Assembly: GCF_016808335.1 (NCBI RefSeq)
Contig: NC_053143.1
Span: 51,243,441 to 51,307,440, forward strand
DNA from: Panicum virgatum
Taxonomy: Eukaryota; Streptophyta; Magnoliopsida; Poales; Poaceae
Reading direction: 5' to 3'
Length of the DNA: 64,000 nucleotides
The position numbers and the translations under genes are program-made. Below the pieces are notes generated by a model, which made no database searches, had not been told where the DNA came from, and was given only the letters and a program-made list of their open reading frames with translations. Positions 44,301 to 55,738 of this stretch are shown here, piece after piece (position 1 is the stretch's first letter; every line of letters begins with the position of its first letter).

Positions 44301-46118
44301 TCGTCGACAGTGCAACAATTGCAGCTAGACTTCTCTCAGTTTGATCTGATGGTCTACTCAAGCTTGGCACTTGTATCAGGTAAGCATGCAAGGAGCCGAA
44401 GGTCTATGAGGTTTGTAATGTTTGAAGCCAAATGTAGAAAGTTGATCTAACATGCTTAGAATTCTTCTTATATATTTTCTCAACTGTTTCAGATTTTGAA
44501 AATGAACCCTAATATTGACTTGGACTCACAAATAAATAAACTTACCTAAATTGATCTTAGTTGATGTCTAATGTCATGAATGCTCTTCACTTTATCATTG
44601 CCTGTTGATTGAATAATGTGCCCGTGTAATTTACAAGAGATATCTGATAGTAGTATTTTACTGGAGATAACTTAGTATATATTTGAAGAATAGATATATG
44701 TCTTTCTTCTATTATGCACTTGTTTTTATCTAGAACTTAGGGTTTTAGCTACCTGACTAGGATGAGCATTCATACAGTAGGATGTGCTTAAGATCTGTTG
44801 GTGCAACCAAATGCTAAGATCTGTTTGTACATATGTTAGTTGTACTGCAGATTTGTTATGTTTAAGGACATTCAAAATATAATAACTACACTACCTGCTA
44901 ATAGTTTTTTGTGTTGTTTTTTTATTTGCTGGTTGCAGCAAGGAAGGAAGGATGCGAGAGACTGATCATCACAACCCAAAAGATGGTACATTTCTATAAA
45001 AAATGGTTGCAGCAAGCAAGGGAGTATGTGTTAATCTGACTTCAACTGATATTTTAGAGAACAAGTGTAATCAACTATTGACTATTGTGATGTGCTTCTA
45101 AATGTAACCTGAGATGTTGCATCTTTTGTTTTTTGAGATTATGATATACTGGACCTAATATGTGTAATTCTGATAAATGGGCTGAAAACTTACTATGTCA
45201 TTTGGGCTGAAATGTTGCTATGATGAATGGGCTGATTGTTTGAGCGGGTTGAAATTTGATGGGCCTCTTTGATGGGCTTAAAAATTTATGGGCTGAAATG
45301 CACGTTAGCAGCCACGTTGGCCATGTCATCATAACTTTCCATGTCAGCACCACATCATCAGCCATGTCAGTGCCACGTCATCCTCTTTGTCCACGTCAAT
45401 GGCCATGTCATCGGCCATGTCACAAGACATGTGGACATTGTGTGACGTGGCAATTGAATCTGTGACGTTAATTTTCGTCATAGAAAACGGGCTTGGGTTG
45501 GGCTTTTTGGGCCCAGGGACATTCTATGACGGTTTCGTAACGTCATGAATCAAGCAATCCATGACGAAAATTTAAGGAACATCACGAGGTGTGATCTATG
45601 ACGCTCAATACATGATGTTATTTGAGATCGTCATAGATACTGCTTTATGACGGTTTTTTAGTGATCCGTGATGAAATTTAATCGTCATGGATCAACAGAT
45701 TTTTTGTAGTGTCGCCGCAGGCCCTGGTGAACCGGTCGTGGCCGCTGCCGGCGGCGTAGGCGCCCACGAGGCCGAGCAGGTCGACCACCATCACCGTCTG
45801 CATGAGGTGGAGCAGGTACCTGGGGATGCCCTTGCGCAGGACGAGGAGGAGGAGGCTAACCACGAGCGACGCCGCGAAGGAGAAGGCGTTGAAGAAGTAG
45901 AAGACGATGTAGCGCTGGTAGTTGGTCTGCCGGAGGATGGAGTCGCCGGCGATCCGCCGCCCGCCCGGCGACGGCGGCGAGTCCTCCGGCCAGGAGCCCC
46001 CCGGCGGGTTGAGCCCCGCCGCGTAGGTCACCGTCGCCACCAGGGTGGCCAGCAGCAGCAGGTACTTCTTCAGCAGGTACTCCATTGAATTCTCTACGCC
46101 CTCCCCCCCTGCCGCCAT
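38306..46118 (-). CDS. PGG-domain gene C: five tandem PGG modules, split by a CACTA
   Basis: Exon 1 runs from ATG 46118 to 45712, is interrupted by the CACTA 40662-45711, and resumes 40658-40032. Intron 39717-40031 (CAG|GTATAA to TTTTAG). Exon 2 is 39716-38306, ending TAA. Without the CACTA and one TCG duplication the frame is continuous (2,445 nt, 814 residues). Five modules of about 110-130 residues each carry a GLNPPGG-like signature: YAAGLNPPGGSW, YAAGLNPPGGFW, YQAGLDPPGGVW, YQAGLTPPGGFW, YFTGLKPPGGMW. Each is followed by FFxCN/FFYxN and AYAAGS blocks and several hydrophobic helices. PGG domains normally close ankyrin-repeat membrane proteins; no ankyrin repeat is seen here. It is an integral membrane protein of unknown role. 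In this allele the first exon is disrupted. Confidence 0.85.
41592..41660 (-). ncRNA. tRNA-like sequence 1
   Basis: On the minus strand GGAGCGTAGTGGTAAGTGTT resembles a pol III A box and GGGTTCGAACCCC is a perfect B box/T-arm. T10 follows immediately (a pol III terminator). The anticodon region CTTATG is not clearly folded and the acceptor stem is weak. It is a tRNA pseudogene or tRNA-derived SINE head within the CACTA. Confidence 0.45.
41637..41822. repeat. Two tandem ~92-bp repeats
   Basis: The CACTTACCACTACGCTCCAC..GAGAGAAAATATG segment at 41640-41731 is repeated almost exactly at 41732-41822, next to the tRNA-like sequences. Confidence 0.8.
41824..41895 (-). ncRNA. tRNA-like sequence 2
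   Basis: On the minus strand GCGGCGCAGTGGTAGAGCGC (A box), ACTTAAC (possible anticodon loop) and GGTTCGAAGCC (B box) are spaced as in a tRNA; the ends are GTTGCGG and GATCCGGCA. The acceptor stem does not pair cleanly. It is probably tRNA-derived rather than a working tRNA. Confidence 0.45.
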
Positions 46119-46183
46119 GATTGAAGCTAAATTCTGTTCCAATTCGATCGAGTGAGCGATGAGCTCGCTGCGCCTGCATTTCC

Positions 46184-46192
46184 ATTTATAGA
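46184..46192 (-). promoter_or_regulatory. TATA box of PGG-C
   Basis: CTCTATAAATGG in minus sense lies about 70 bp upstream of ATG 46118. It shares the surrounding GCTAGCTCTATAAAT with PGG-B. Confidence 0.65.
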
Positions 46193-46199
46193 GCTAGCT

Positions 46200-47845
46200 A
46201 GCTGCTGGCATCGTTGTTGTACATGCCTAGGTAGCTTCATGTCGGCGTGTCCGAATCATGGAATTACTTGATCAGGTCATCTTATTTTAGACTTTATATA
46301 TTCCCCTTCCCTTTGACAGATCGAATAGTATGTTTTATTCCATGCACTATATGTTGGGCAGTCTCGTTCAAGCCACAATGCTTTTGCACGCCACATGTTT
46401 AATTTCCCCCATTTTGTTTTGATGATATACATATCGTACATGTTTCCAAAATAGAAAATTTCTCATTTGATATTTCTATTTGTTGCTAGTTGCCGCTTAA
46501 TTGGGTCTAACATGTGGCCGGTTTGATCCATTTACTTTGTACAGAGTAAGGTCGGTCTCAGTGAGAGTTTCAATGCACTGTTACCTATATTAAAAATTAG
46601 GTAACTGCAGATGAGTTTCACAGTGAAGAAATTCTTTTGGTGGTGCATCTATAGTAACGTCGATACGGAGACTACCCTACATATACAACTACATTATTTT
46701 CAAGCAAAAAGAGCTACTCCACAGAGTATATGTACGTGATAAATCTCATAAGTCGACATCAAATTGCCCGTCTACGTAAAACTTTTACCTATTAATAGTA
46801 CGCTTGGTCAAAGTAAACAAAATTTGACTTAAAGACAAACCTATAAATGGGCATACTTTTGGTATCGAAGAAAGTACTCTATACGTTAGGGTGGAGCTAT
46901 CTTTCCAGCTCTACCAGCAAGTTATTCCCACGCGAGGCATTATGATGGTTTTGAAGTTATTTGGGATCTATCCCAGTCTGCTGGGTTACTTTTGGTATAA
47001 ATTATGATGCTACTTGGGTCTGACAGTCAAAGTAAACAAATATTTGATCTAGTTGTTTATTTGTGTACTAGATTGACCGTCAATGTGTTAAACATGAGTT
47101 TGGAGTGAGCCAGCTACCCTTCAATCTGAATCATTGGATCATCATCCAAGGGGTATTGGAGATTGGATAATTTTACAATCTGGATCCGCCCTTGGATTGA
47201 GTAATCACACTTTTGCAAATCCTCCCTCCCACATCTTTGCGCCCCTCCCCTTGGATGTTGATCTGATGGCCCAGATTGAAATTTTCATAGTTTGCACGGA
47301 GATGTTGGTTTGCACCTGATATGTTCCCATTTATGTAATAATTTTCCTATGTATTATTACATAACTTGCATTGCTAGATTACTTGTGCTAACTTTATTTA
47401 AGCAAAAGTTCAATTTACCGCCTAAACTATGTCATTTAGTTTATTTTACCCCATAACACAATTTATCTTTTTTGTTTTTCAATACAAAAGTTGAATTTTA
47501 ATTTTAAATTTTACAGGATAGTAGTGGACATCACAATGCATATTTAAAAAAATTACAATTTTCCCCAGTAGTTTTCATATAATTTTGAAATTTGACCATA
47601 ATTTATTATTAAATATACTAACCTATCAAATTAATGATAAAAAATTATAATCTATTTTTATAACATGTGTTATAGTGTGTACTATTATGTTATAAAATTT
47701 CAACTTAAAACTCCACCTATGCATGGAGAAATGAAAAAAGACAAATTACAGTAGGGGGATAATTTGAACTAAATGGAATAGTTTGAGGTAAAAATAAACC
47801 AAATAATAGTTTAGGGAGTTATCCAAACTTTGGATATAGTTGAGA
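46200..47845. other. Intergenic sequence upstream of PGG-C
   Basis: No gene. A possible truncated Tourist-type MITE starts at about 46551 (GGTCGGTCTCAGTGAGAGTTTC) without a matching right end. The segment 47150-47330 shares a repeat with 56757-56890, partly inverted (ATTTTACAATCTG..TTGGATTGAGTAATCACAC) and partly direct (GTTGATCTGATG..CAGATTGAA). Confidence 0.4.
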
Positions 47846-47853
47846 GAAGTAAT

Positions 47854-48329
47854 CATGGTACAAAATAGCCCGCTAATAGCTCGCTATTGTCCGCTATTAG
47901 CTTTTTAAGAGATCTCCCGCTACACTATACAATATTTGTCCGTTATGTCCGCTATAGGGTTTTTTATAGGATTTAGTGATAATAAATGTCCGCTACTTCC
48001 GCTAAAGATGTAGCCAAAAAAAATAAAGAATCAATATAACTAGGGTGGACCATAGACAAAGCATCACGGGCATAGTTAGGCAGTCAAGAGACGTGTTGAG
48101 TCTATTTTAGAATGTTAGACCAATGATGCTTCTAATTTTATATATATTATGGACGTATGGCTATGAAAAATTTGCTAAAATTGATTGCATTACTGATGTT
48201 ATTGGCCACATTATGCATATTTTTTTCCAAACCGCTAAATGGATAGCTCCGCTATAGCTTTCGCTATAGCTCTCTTAGCTTTTTGGAAGGGCTTCCGCTA
48301 AACGTCTTAGCCCACGATTTTATACCTTG
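47854..48329. mobile_element. Short hAT element (non-autonomous)
   Basis: 476 bp; ends CATGGTACAAAATAGC and GATTTTATACCTTG; exact 8-bp target duplication GAAGTAAT at 47846-47853 and 48330-48337. Interior is rich in CCGCTA / TAGCGG motifs. No coding capacity. Confidence 0.88.
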
Positions 48330-48500
48330 GAAGTAATTTAAAATTTTGCTTTATTTAATTCTAAAGAGTTTCTAGGATTCGTGATGAGCTGGCGCCCGCA
48401 AACTGAGCCGAGCTGGGCTGCTGCCAGGCCAATAGAGAAGAAGGGCCGCCAAGGAAGGTAAGGTGGGCCGAGCCGGACAGGAAAGAGGGATGAAAAAGGA

Positions 48501-49675
48501 GCGTCTTTTTTATTTTTATATTTTTTAAAATCATTTTTTACAGAAATATATTTTCGATTTCATAATTTACAGTTTTGTACCCCTACCGCCTGGCTGCGGG
48601 GCGGCAGGGTACCTGCCGCCAACTGGCGGGGCGGTAGGGACCTGAATGTAAATAAAATTTATTTTTAATCGTATTTTGGCCCCTGGGGGAGCCTGCCGCC
48701 CCCCTGCCGGGCGGCAGGGTACCTACCGCCAACTGGCGGGGCGGTAGGCCAGGCAAAAAAAAATTTTCTTTTTAGTTTCCAGAACAGTGAACTTCTAAAT
48801 TCAATTAAAAATTATAGAAAAATCAAAAAAATGCAAACTAAATTTTGATAGGTTTATTAAATCAAGATCTACAGAGAAAAAATACTCATGCATGTGAAAT
48901 GTCAATTTTGCCCCTCTAAAATTTTAGGTTGTGTTTAATCTAGTTTATTTTGTATCTATTGTTATGTTTGTCTAAAAATCTTGAAAATTTTGTGGTAGCC
49001 TAATTTTTGCATGTGTATTTCACTGGAAAATTTTCAGGTGCATAGCCTAGGTGCATATTTGTGGATCTATTATTCTACTGCTAAATGATGGAAATCCAAC
49101 AATAATAGATCCACAAATATGCACTTAGGCTATGCACCTGAAAATGTTCCAGTGGAATACACATGAAAAGAGTAGGCTGTCACAAAATTTTCAGGATTTT
49201 TAGACAAATAGAACAACAGATACAAAATAAACTAGATTAAACACAACCTAAAATTTTAGCATGGGCAAAATTGACATTTCACATGCATGAGTATTGTTTG
49301 TCAGTATATCTTGATTTAATAAACCTAACAAAATTTAGTTTGTATTTTTTTGATTTTTCTATAATTTTTAATTAAATTTAGAAGTTCACTATTCTAGAAA
49401 CTAAAAAGAAAATAATTTTTTGCCTGGCCTACCGCCCCGCCAGTTGGCGGTAGGTACCCTGCCGCCCGGCAGGGGGGCGGCAGGCTCCCCCAGGGGTCAA
49501 AATGCAATTAAAAATAAATTTTATTTACATTCAGGTTCCTACCGCCCCGCCAGTTGGCGGCAGATACCCTGCCGCCCCGCAGCCGGGCGGTAGGGGCACA
49601 AAACTATAAATTATGAAACCGAAAATATATTTCTGTAAAAAATGATTTTAAAAAATATAAAAATAAAAAAGCCGC
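48501..49675. mobile_element. 1.2-kb foldback (hairpin) element
   Basis: Two near-identical inverted arms of about 570 bp (48501 to about 49073 and about 49102 to 49675) are separated by a loop of roughly 25 bp. The ends are GCGTCTTTTTTATTTTTAT and its inverse. A 10-bp direct repeat TGAAAAAGGA flanks it (48491-48500, 49676-49685), which suits a Mutator-like foldback MITE. Each arm contains two GC-rich blocks (CTGCCGCC, CCGCCAACTGGCGG, GGGCGGTAGG) that are themselves palindromic. No ORF. The transcript would form a very long double-stranded RNA. Confidence 0.88.
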
Positions 49676-49685
49676 TGAAAAAGGA

Positions 49686-50148
49686 CTCAGCCCAAGGAGG
49701 GAAAAGGAATTCAAACAAGAATTTCAAGGGTTTGAAATTGAAACAAGGGGTAGCTACTAGGTCGCCACAGTAGGTTACAAAGAAAACAAAACATGCAAAA
49801 TGCACATAATGGAATTTAATGCAAGGTTTCAAAAAAAGAATTTGAAAAAGGTGTTAGCTAGGCGAGCAAATTAAGCAAATTTTAGTGTAGTGGAAAATTA
49901 TAAAAAGTTCAAATTTTTAGTGGTTCCCAGCATTAGGCAAAACATAGGGACATTCCAGAACGTTTCAACATGTGCGTCTGGGTTGCAATTAATGATTGCA
50001 TTGAGGTTTCAATACCAAATTAAACAATTTTTTGGGTGGATGGTTTGAAAACTTCCCCCAACTTAACAAATGTAGACGGTCAACTGATAAAGCTTCTGAT
50101 GATTACATTAGAAAAAGGCATGGAAAGCACAACATTCAGATCGTCAGT
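49686..50148. other. 3' flank of the transporter gene
   Basis: AT-rich sequence between the hairpin element and the transporter stop codon; no gene or clear repeat seen. Confidence 0.5.
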
Positions 50149-51770
50149 TCACTTGGTGAAGAGCACCTCCATGTCCTCCAAGCTCCGCCCACTGGTCTCC
50201 GGCAGCTGCGTGTACACGAAGGCCCACGCGGCGGCCGCCACGCCAGCGTACAGGAAGAAGCACCCGGCCATGGTGATCCAGCCGGCGAGCGAGATGAACG
50301 TCATGGTCACCGCCCCGCACGCCACCCGGTTCACCGCCGTGCCGAGGCTGGTGCCCTGCGCGCGCAGCCGCAGCGGCATGACCTCCGAGCTGTACGTGGG
50401 CACCACCGGCCCGAGCCCGACCGAGAACGCCGCCACGAAGGCCAGCACCGACGCGACGCACGCCGCCGACCACGACGACGACGTGGTGGCGCTGCCGCCG
50501 GCGGCACAGAGGGTGATGGCCACGGAGGCCAGCGCCGCGGCGGCGCCCGCTGCGCTGGCGAGGAGCAGGGGGCGCCGGCCGACGCGGTCGGAGAGGAGCG
50601 TCGCCACGAGGATGAAGCACGTCTTGACCACCCCGACGGCGACGGCGGCGCCGAGCACGGCGCGGTTCGACGACATGCCGGCCTTCCTGAACACCAGCGG
50701 GCTGTAGAGCACGACGGCGTCGATCCCCGACGCCTGCTGGAAGAACTGCAGCCCGACGACGCAGACGAGGACCCGGCGCACGCTCCTCGTCGGCCGCACA
50801 AGCATCTCCTTCCACACGCCGGCACCGGCGCCGCCGCCGCCAGCCTGCTGCGACGCCGAGACGACCTGCTTGATCTCCTCGAGGCGGAGGTCGGCCTCGG
50901 CCGGGGTGTCCGAGGTCCGCGCGAGCACCGCGCGCGCCTCGCCGTGGCGCCCGCGCATCACCAGCCACCGCGGGGACTCCGGCATGGCGAGCACCCCCGC
51001 CGCGAGGAACACCGGCGGGAGCGCGCCGGCGGCGAACATGACGCGCCAGCCGAGGTGCGCCGGCAGGCCGGCGAGCGCGAAATTCGACACGTAGCTAAGC
51101 AAGATACCGATATTGACGAACATCTGCACAGATCATCAGGCCGATTGATGATAAAATAAAATTTGAAACTAAAGTATAGTTTCCAAATGGAGGAGGAGGA
51201 TGCGTCCGGCATTATAGGCATACGTCGAGCAAGGACGATAGGACGCCGCGCGTGGACGCCGGCGAGATCTCGGCGTTGTAGACGGGGGCGACGACGCGGG
51301 CGAACCCGACGCCGACGCTGGTGACGAAGCGTGCGGCCATGAGCGCGGCGTAGCTGGCGCCGGCGGACATGGCGAGCGCGCCGGCCATGAGGAAGGCGTT
51401 GGCGAGCACGAGCGTGCCCCGGCGGCCCAGCAGGTCGGCCGCCCACCCGGCGGCGAGGATGGACACGAGCATGAACAGGTTCATGGACCCCGTGAGCACC
51501 TCGACCTGGACGCCGGTGAGGCCCAGGTCCTCCCGGATGAACAGCTGCGCGCCGCTCATCAGCGCGAGATCTGCCGGGAAATCAAGGTGAATGAATGTCT
51601 CTTGGATGAACAACTGTGGTGGTAGTGAGTTTGCGTCGTCACGTACTGTAGCCCATGAGGATGGTGGTCATGGAGGCGAGCGTGGCGCAGAGGAAGGCGA
51701 ACCTGTTCCGGCGTGGCGTGCCGGCAGCCGAGGAGAGCAGTGGCGCCGCCGCGGCGCCTCCGTGAGCCAT
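50149..51770 (-). CDS. Polyol/monosaccharide transporter (MFS sugar porter), three exons
   Basis: The exons are 51770-51647 (MAHGGAAAAPLLSSAAG..SMTTILMGY), 51570-51224 and 51123-50149. The introns are GTACGT..CCGGCAG and GTATGC..TGTGCAG, and the phases fit. The product is 481 residues, slightly shorter than the usual 500-530. Sugar-porter motifs: MSGAQLFIREDLG after helix 1; DLLGRRG (loop 2-3); PESPRWLVMRGR (loop 6); GLQFFQQASGIDAVVLYS (helix 7); SDRVGRR (loop 8-9); PETSGRSLEDME at the C-terminus. About 12 membrane helices are expected. This family imports polyols or monosaccharides with protons across the plasma membrane; the substrate cannot be told. No damage seen, so the best candidate for an active gene here. 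A TATA-like CTATATGAG stands about 55 bp upstream. Confidence 0.9.
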
Positions 51771-51805
51771 GGTTTGCTCTGATCCTATCGTATGTCAAAG
51801 GATAC

Positions 51806-52238
51806 GATGATGATGATTCTCATATAGCTCTAGTCCCCTTGTCATTGGATATTTTGTTTCTAATAAAGTAGTAGTATCTGTGACATAGACAGCTGTGCAA
51901 TTTGGAGCACATTTATAATATTTTGTTAACAAAAGCATCATGTAGAGTGAACTTCAAGGGACAAACTACTTTAACATGTGAGGGAAAATAACATTTTCTA
52001 TTGTCTACATTTCTTAGTTAACATGTGAATGGACGTAGCATTTTCTACTTCCAACATTATTCGAGGACGTCAGTCCAACTGTGCCAGTTGCTTTGGTTCT
52101 TTGTGAAGAAACTTGTCTACTTAGATTTAAGTCATACCCTTATCACGGGTGTTCATATTTTTTTCTAAATTTATTTTAGGAGTAAATGACGCTATTCTTT
52201 CGGTGGTAGCGAGACGACGACCATGATAGTTTTGTCAA
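51806..52238. repeat. Promoter region of the transporter, duplicated at 55859-56267
   Basis: The two segments align along about 410 bp in the same orientation, sharing for example GTAGTATCTGTGACATAGAC and GCATCATGTAGAGTGA. Here the segment abuts the transporter start codon; at 55859 the matching coding sequence is absent. The remaining sequence 52239-53137 shows no gene. Confidence 0.8.
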
Positions 52239-53137
52239 TCTTGAAATTTATCGTCCCAGTTTCTTGAAAATGCTCACTAATAGGTACGATAATGATCTGC
52301 ACGGTGAGACCACCGGAGAATTAATGGTGATGGTTGGGTGATCCCTTGATGGTTAAGTGCAAGGCTGGCTCTGTTCCCTCCATCAACTCATGAAAGTGAT
52401 GGTTATCTTCACCTATAAGCTCGGGTCCCTCCTGGAAGGAGTAAATCATGAACGCCGATCGCCACCAGTTCTGCTCAGCTACTGAGCTCGGATTTTTTTA
52501 GCTTTCGTAGAGGATCCCAACCACTTGCAGCATCATATGCATGATGTTAGAAGTCGGCGAGCAAGCAACTATATATCTCTAGATGCATAACAAAAATTAT
52601 ACATCTAGAAAAGCAAAACAACAAAAAAAATTAAGAATTTATATAATCATCTCATTCTTAGTTTGTGATAATTTATTTATATATGGTTTACTACCAGGAG
52701 ATCTTATACTATAAGTTTTTATCTTGTTTTGAATTGTTTCATGTTAAATTTGTGGTGGTGGACGCGACTCGTGTATCCTATCATGTTAAAATGACTTTAC
52801 AGCAACCTAAAAAGCTGTGATGGCATTAGTTGACTTTCAGGCCAATAAGATGAAACCACGTAGCCTCGCTTGTTAATAAAAAATTTGACTGATAAGAAAC
52901 TAAAATTCAATCGATTTACACATGAAACGGACCAGAGAAAAAAAAAACGGCTGAAAGCATAAAACTGGATCAACTGAATAACGGTAACGCTTGCCTCATG
53001 ACCCATTAGATGTCAACTCCCTCTGATTGGGCTCACCCATCAGATGTCAACTCTATCTGATTATTTGGGCTTAGTGCCTAGTCCAAACGTTAGATGTGTA
53101 TCGCGTCCGGCCTGTCCAAACACGAGCTAACGGATTA

Positions 53138-53322
53138 GGCCAATCTCAGTTGGAGTGTCATGGATATTAAATTTACTAATATGTACTAATAATATGAGAA
53201 GAGAGAAAAAAGAAGTGTCATAAAATGTGAGAGGAGTGTCATCACCATGACACTCCACTGGTACGGTTCTTAAGATTCCAGTCTATGTAACTGTGTCCAT
53301 GACACTCCCCTTGAGACTGACC
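53138..53322. mobile_element. Tourist-like (PIF/Harbinger) MITE
   Basis: 185 bp; ends GGCCAATCTCAG and TTGAGACTGACC; target duplication TTA at 53135-53137 and 53323-53325. Internal GGAGTGTCATGG / CCATGACACTCC extends the inverted repeat. Flanking 53326-54244 is AT-rich and without genes. Confidence 0.85.
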
Positions 53323-54254
53323 TTAGATAATTCCCTTGGTCACTCTCTTACATTAACATATCATTGTTCTGACCCTTCATTAATAGTTGATTAGCTCTTT
53401 TCTTTTACTCTTTCTAGCCAAAGTCAAAATATCATTCGTCGCTCATGACAGTACCATTCTAAAGATTTAAACAAAAAGAAACAAACATTTCACTATATAT
53501 TACAAAGAAGTGACTTGAGGAAAATGATTAATAATACAAACATGACATGACAGTAAGATCTTGCCGCTACATTTCACCTCAGACATGTTTTTTGTCTTGA
53601 AAAATATTACAAATTCTTCCGCTAATTTGATCTTAGCCAAAAAGAATTACATCATGCATAAAAGATACTACATATAAACGCAACAATAAATCAAACGTAC
53701 CTTAGACTTATTAGTCCACAATATTATTGTAAATTTTACACAAGAAAAAATTGAATTTTCGGATCCGACAAAAAAATACAAACCAATTTGAACAACCCAC
53801 ATGCCTATGAAAATACAAAACAATCTAATTTTTCAAATACAACTAAAAAGAACAAAAATAAATCTCATCTGCATAAAGTGCCTAGTTAATTAGTTTTAAC
53901 ATCTTCAGTAAAGAAAACACTGCCACATCTTCAGTTGCTCGGCCATGTCAACAGCTGCTGGCAAAAAGCTAGTGGTCGTGGCTATCATCCCGCATGCACG
54001 CATTGATTTAGTCCTCATCAAGCAACGCAGTAGGCCGTATTTGCTACAATGATATCATGTGTCGGATTGGAAAGACATTCAACATATAAAAATCGACTGA
54101 CGAGAAGAAACAGTGTTTACTCCGATGAGGTTTAGAAATTCCGAATCATTTTAGAAAAAGGTATGTTTTTAAAAAAATGTATTAGTAAGCTATCTTATCT
54201 GCATTAGTAAGCATCTTATCTTAGTCCCAAACTTTGTTTTCACATTTTTTTTAA

Positions 54255-55738
54255 GAGTAAATTGCACCCCAGGTTTTCGAACTTGTAGCGAAGTTCCGGT
54301 TAAGTTCCCAAACTCTCAAATCGTCCATCTAGGTGCCTAAAGTACATTAAGTGTTTCACGGGGTCCCAAACGTGCCACGCGTGCATCCGAAGCCGACGTG
54401 GCATGCCATGTGGCGCCATGGTGGCGAATATTTATAAAAAAGACCCTAAATTTCTTTATCTTCTCATATTTGGTCCTTTCTCTCTCACTCTCTCTCTCTC
54501 CAATCTCTCTCTCTCCACCATCCCCTCCGGCCGCCGCGCCGCCTTCTACCCCTGCTACAGCCCCCGCAGGCCACCGGGGCGCCTCCTTCTGCCCCTACTG
54601 CAGCCCCCATAGGCCGTCGCCGCACCTCGCCCACGGACGCATCCCGTACTGGCCACCGCCGCCGCCCTTCGCCCGCGCTAGCCATCGTCGCGCTTCGCCC
54701 GCGCTGGCCATCGCCGCGCCTCACCCATGGCCGCATCCCGCGCTGGCCTCCACCGCCGCCGCGCTTCGCTCCGGCGCGCCCCTCCCGGCTCCTGCCGCCA
54801 CCGCAACTCCGCCACCACCCCCCCCCTCTGAGACCCGCCGTCGAGTAGGGAGGGCCGGTAGAGGAGGCAGAGCAGCTGGGGCACGTGGACGCCATGGCGC
54901 GCCACCCTCCTCCGTACCGCTCGCCCGCCGCATCCGCGGCCGCGCTCGCTCACCATGCCCGCCCGTCACAGCCGCGGCCCTGCTGCGAGAGGGGAAAGGG
55001 GCGGGGAAGGGAGGTGCCGCCGCCGCACGCGGTCCCGCGCGCCGCCGTGGCCAGGAGGGAGGGAGGTGGGAGGAAGAGGGAGAGAGAGGCCGCCGCGAGC
55101 AGAGGAGTAGGGGAGCCGTCCGCCGGCATGGAAGGGAGGGAGGAGGGGTGCGCGGTGGTCGAGGGGGATCGAGGAGAGCTGGCGCGGCAAGGCAGGGAGG
55201 AGGGAAAAGCGCTGGCCGCTCGCGCCACCGCACTCGCCGCGGTCTGCCCTCGACATCGCCGCCCAAATCTAGCCGGCGGCAGACAAGCCACCAGCGAACA
55301 AGGACGACGGAGAAGGGCCGCGCCATGGATGCGCAGGCCTGCCCTCGCGCGCGCCTGCCGCTGCCACTGCCGTGGCAGGGTGGATGGCCCTCGCGGGGAG
55401 TGCGGATGCCGATGTTGGGAGGGGCAGGGACGGGCGGCGCGTGGCGGAGAGAGAGCAGCGCGACGGCGGCCAGCTCCGGTGGATGAGCTGGTGGTGAGAG
55501 ATGGGAGAGAGAGGGAAAGAGAAGGAGAAAGGACTAAATATGAGAAGATAAATAAATTTAGGGTCTTTTTTGCAAATATTCGCCACTGTGGCACCATGTG
55601 GCATGCCACGTCGGCTTCGGATGCACGCGTGGCGGGTTTGGGACCCCTCGTGAAACACTTAATATACTTTAGAGACCCATATGGACGATTTGAGAGTTTG
55701 AGGACCTAAGCGGAACTTTACTAGGGTGCAATTTACTT
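54255..55738. mobile_element. Mutator-like element with long TIRs and a GC-rich core (Pack-MULE candidate)
   Basis: The terminal inverted repeats are about 230 bp (54255 to about 54490 and about 55505 to 55738). They start GAGTAAATTGCACC and include CCCAAACGTGCCACGCG and CCGACGTGGCATGCCA. Ten-base target duplication TTTTTTTTAA at 54245-54254 and 55739-55748. The core (54490-55500) is about 75% GC and has long overlapping open frames in several phases, rich in Pro/Ala/Arg. That suggests captured host DNA or simple composition; no domain was recognised. No transposase. Confidence 0.82.

Larger units (their letters stand above)
40662..45711. mobile_element. 5-kb CACTA transposon in exon 1 of PGG-C
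   Basis: The ends are CACTACAAGAAATGTGGTG and TTTTTTGTAGTG, with target duplication TCG at 40659-40661 and 45712-45714. Subterminal repeats CTATGACGA / TCGTCATAG are frequent at 40670-40910 and 45460-45690. There is a short tandem repeat ATGACGTTTTATTGAATTCG at 40818-40860 and before. No transposase is recognisable. The core has a GC-rich gene-like island (42760-43550) with a following AT-rich tract to 45450, perhaps a captured promoter and first exon, but the predicted peptides match nothing known to me. Confidence 0.92.

Noticed and set aside
50032..51159. Long plus-strand ORF (375 residues) opposite the transporter
   Set aside because: It is the GC-rich antisense shadow of exon 3 of the transporter. 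It has no domain and its Arg/His-rich composition is typical of shadows.
54398..55709. Long overlapping ORFs on both strands in the GC-rich core of the long-TIR element
   Set aside because: Frames are open on both strands because of GC content. The proteins are Pro/Ala/Arg-rich with no recognised domain, so I did not call genes.
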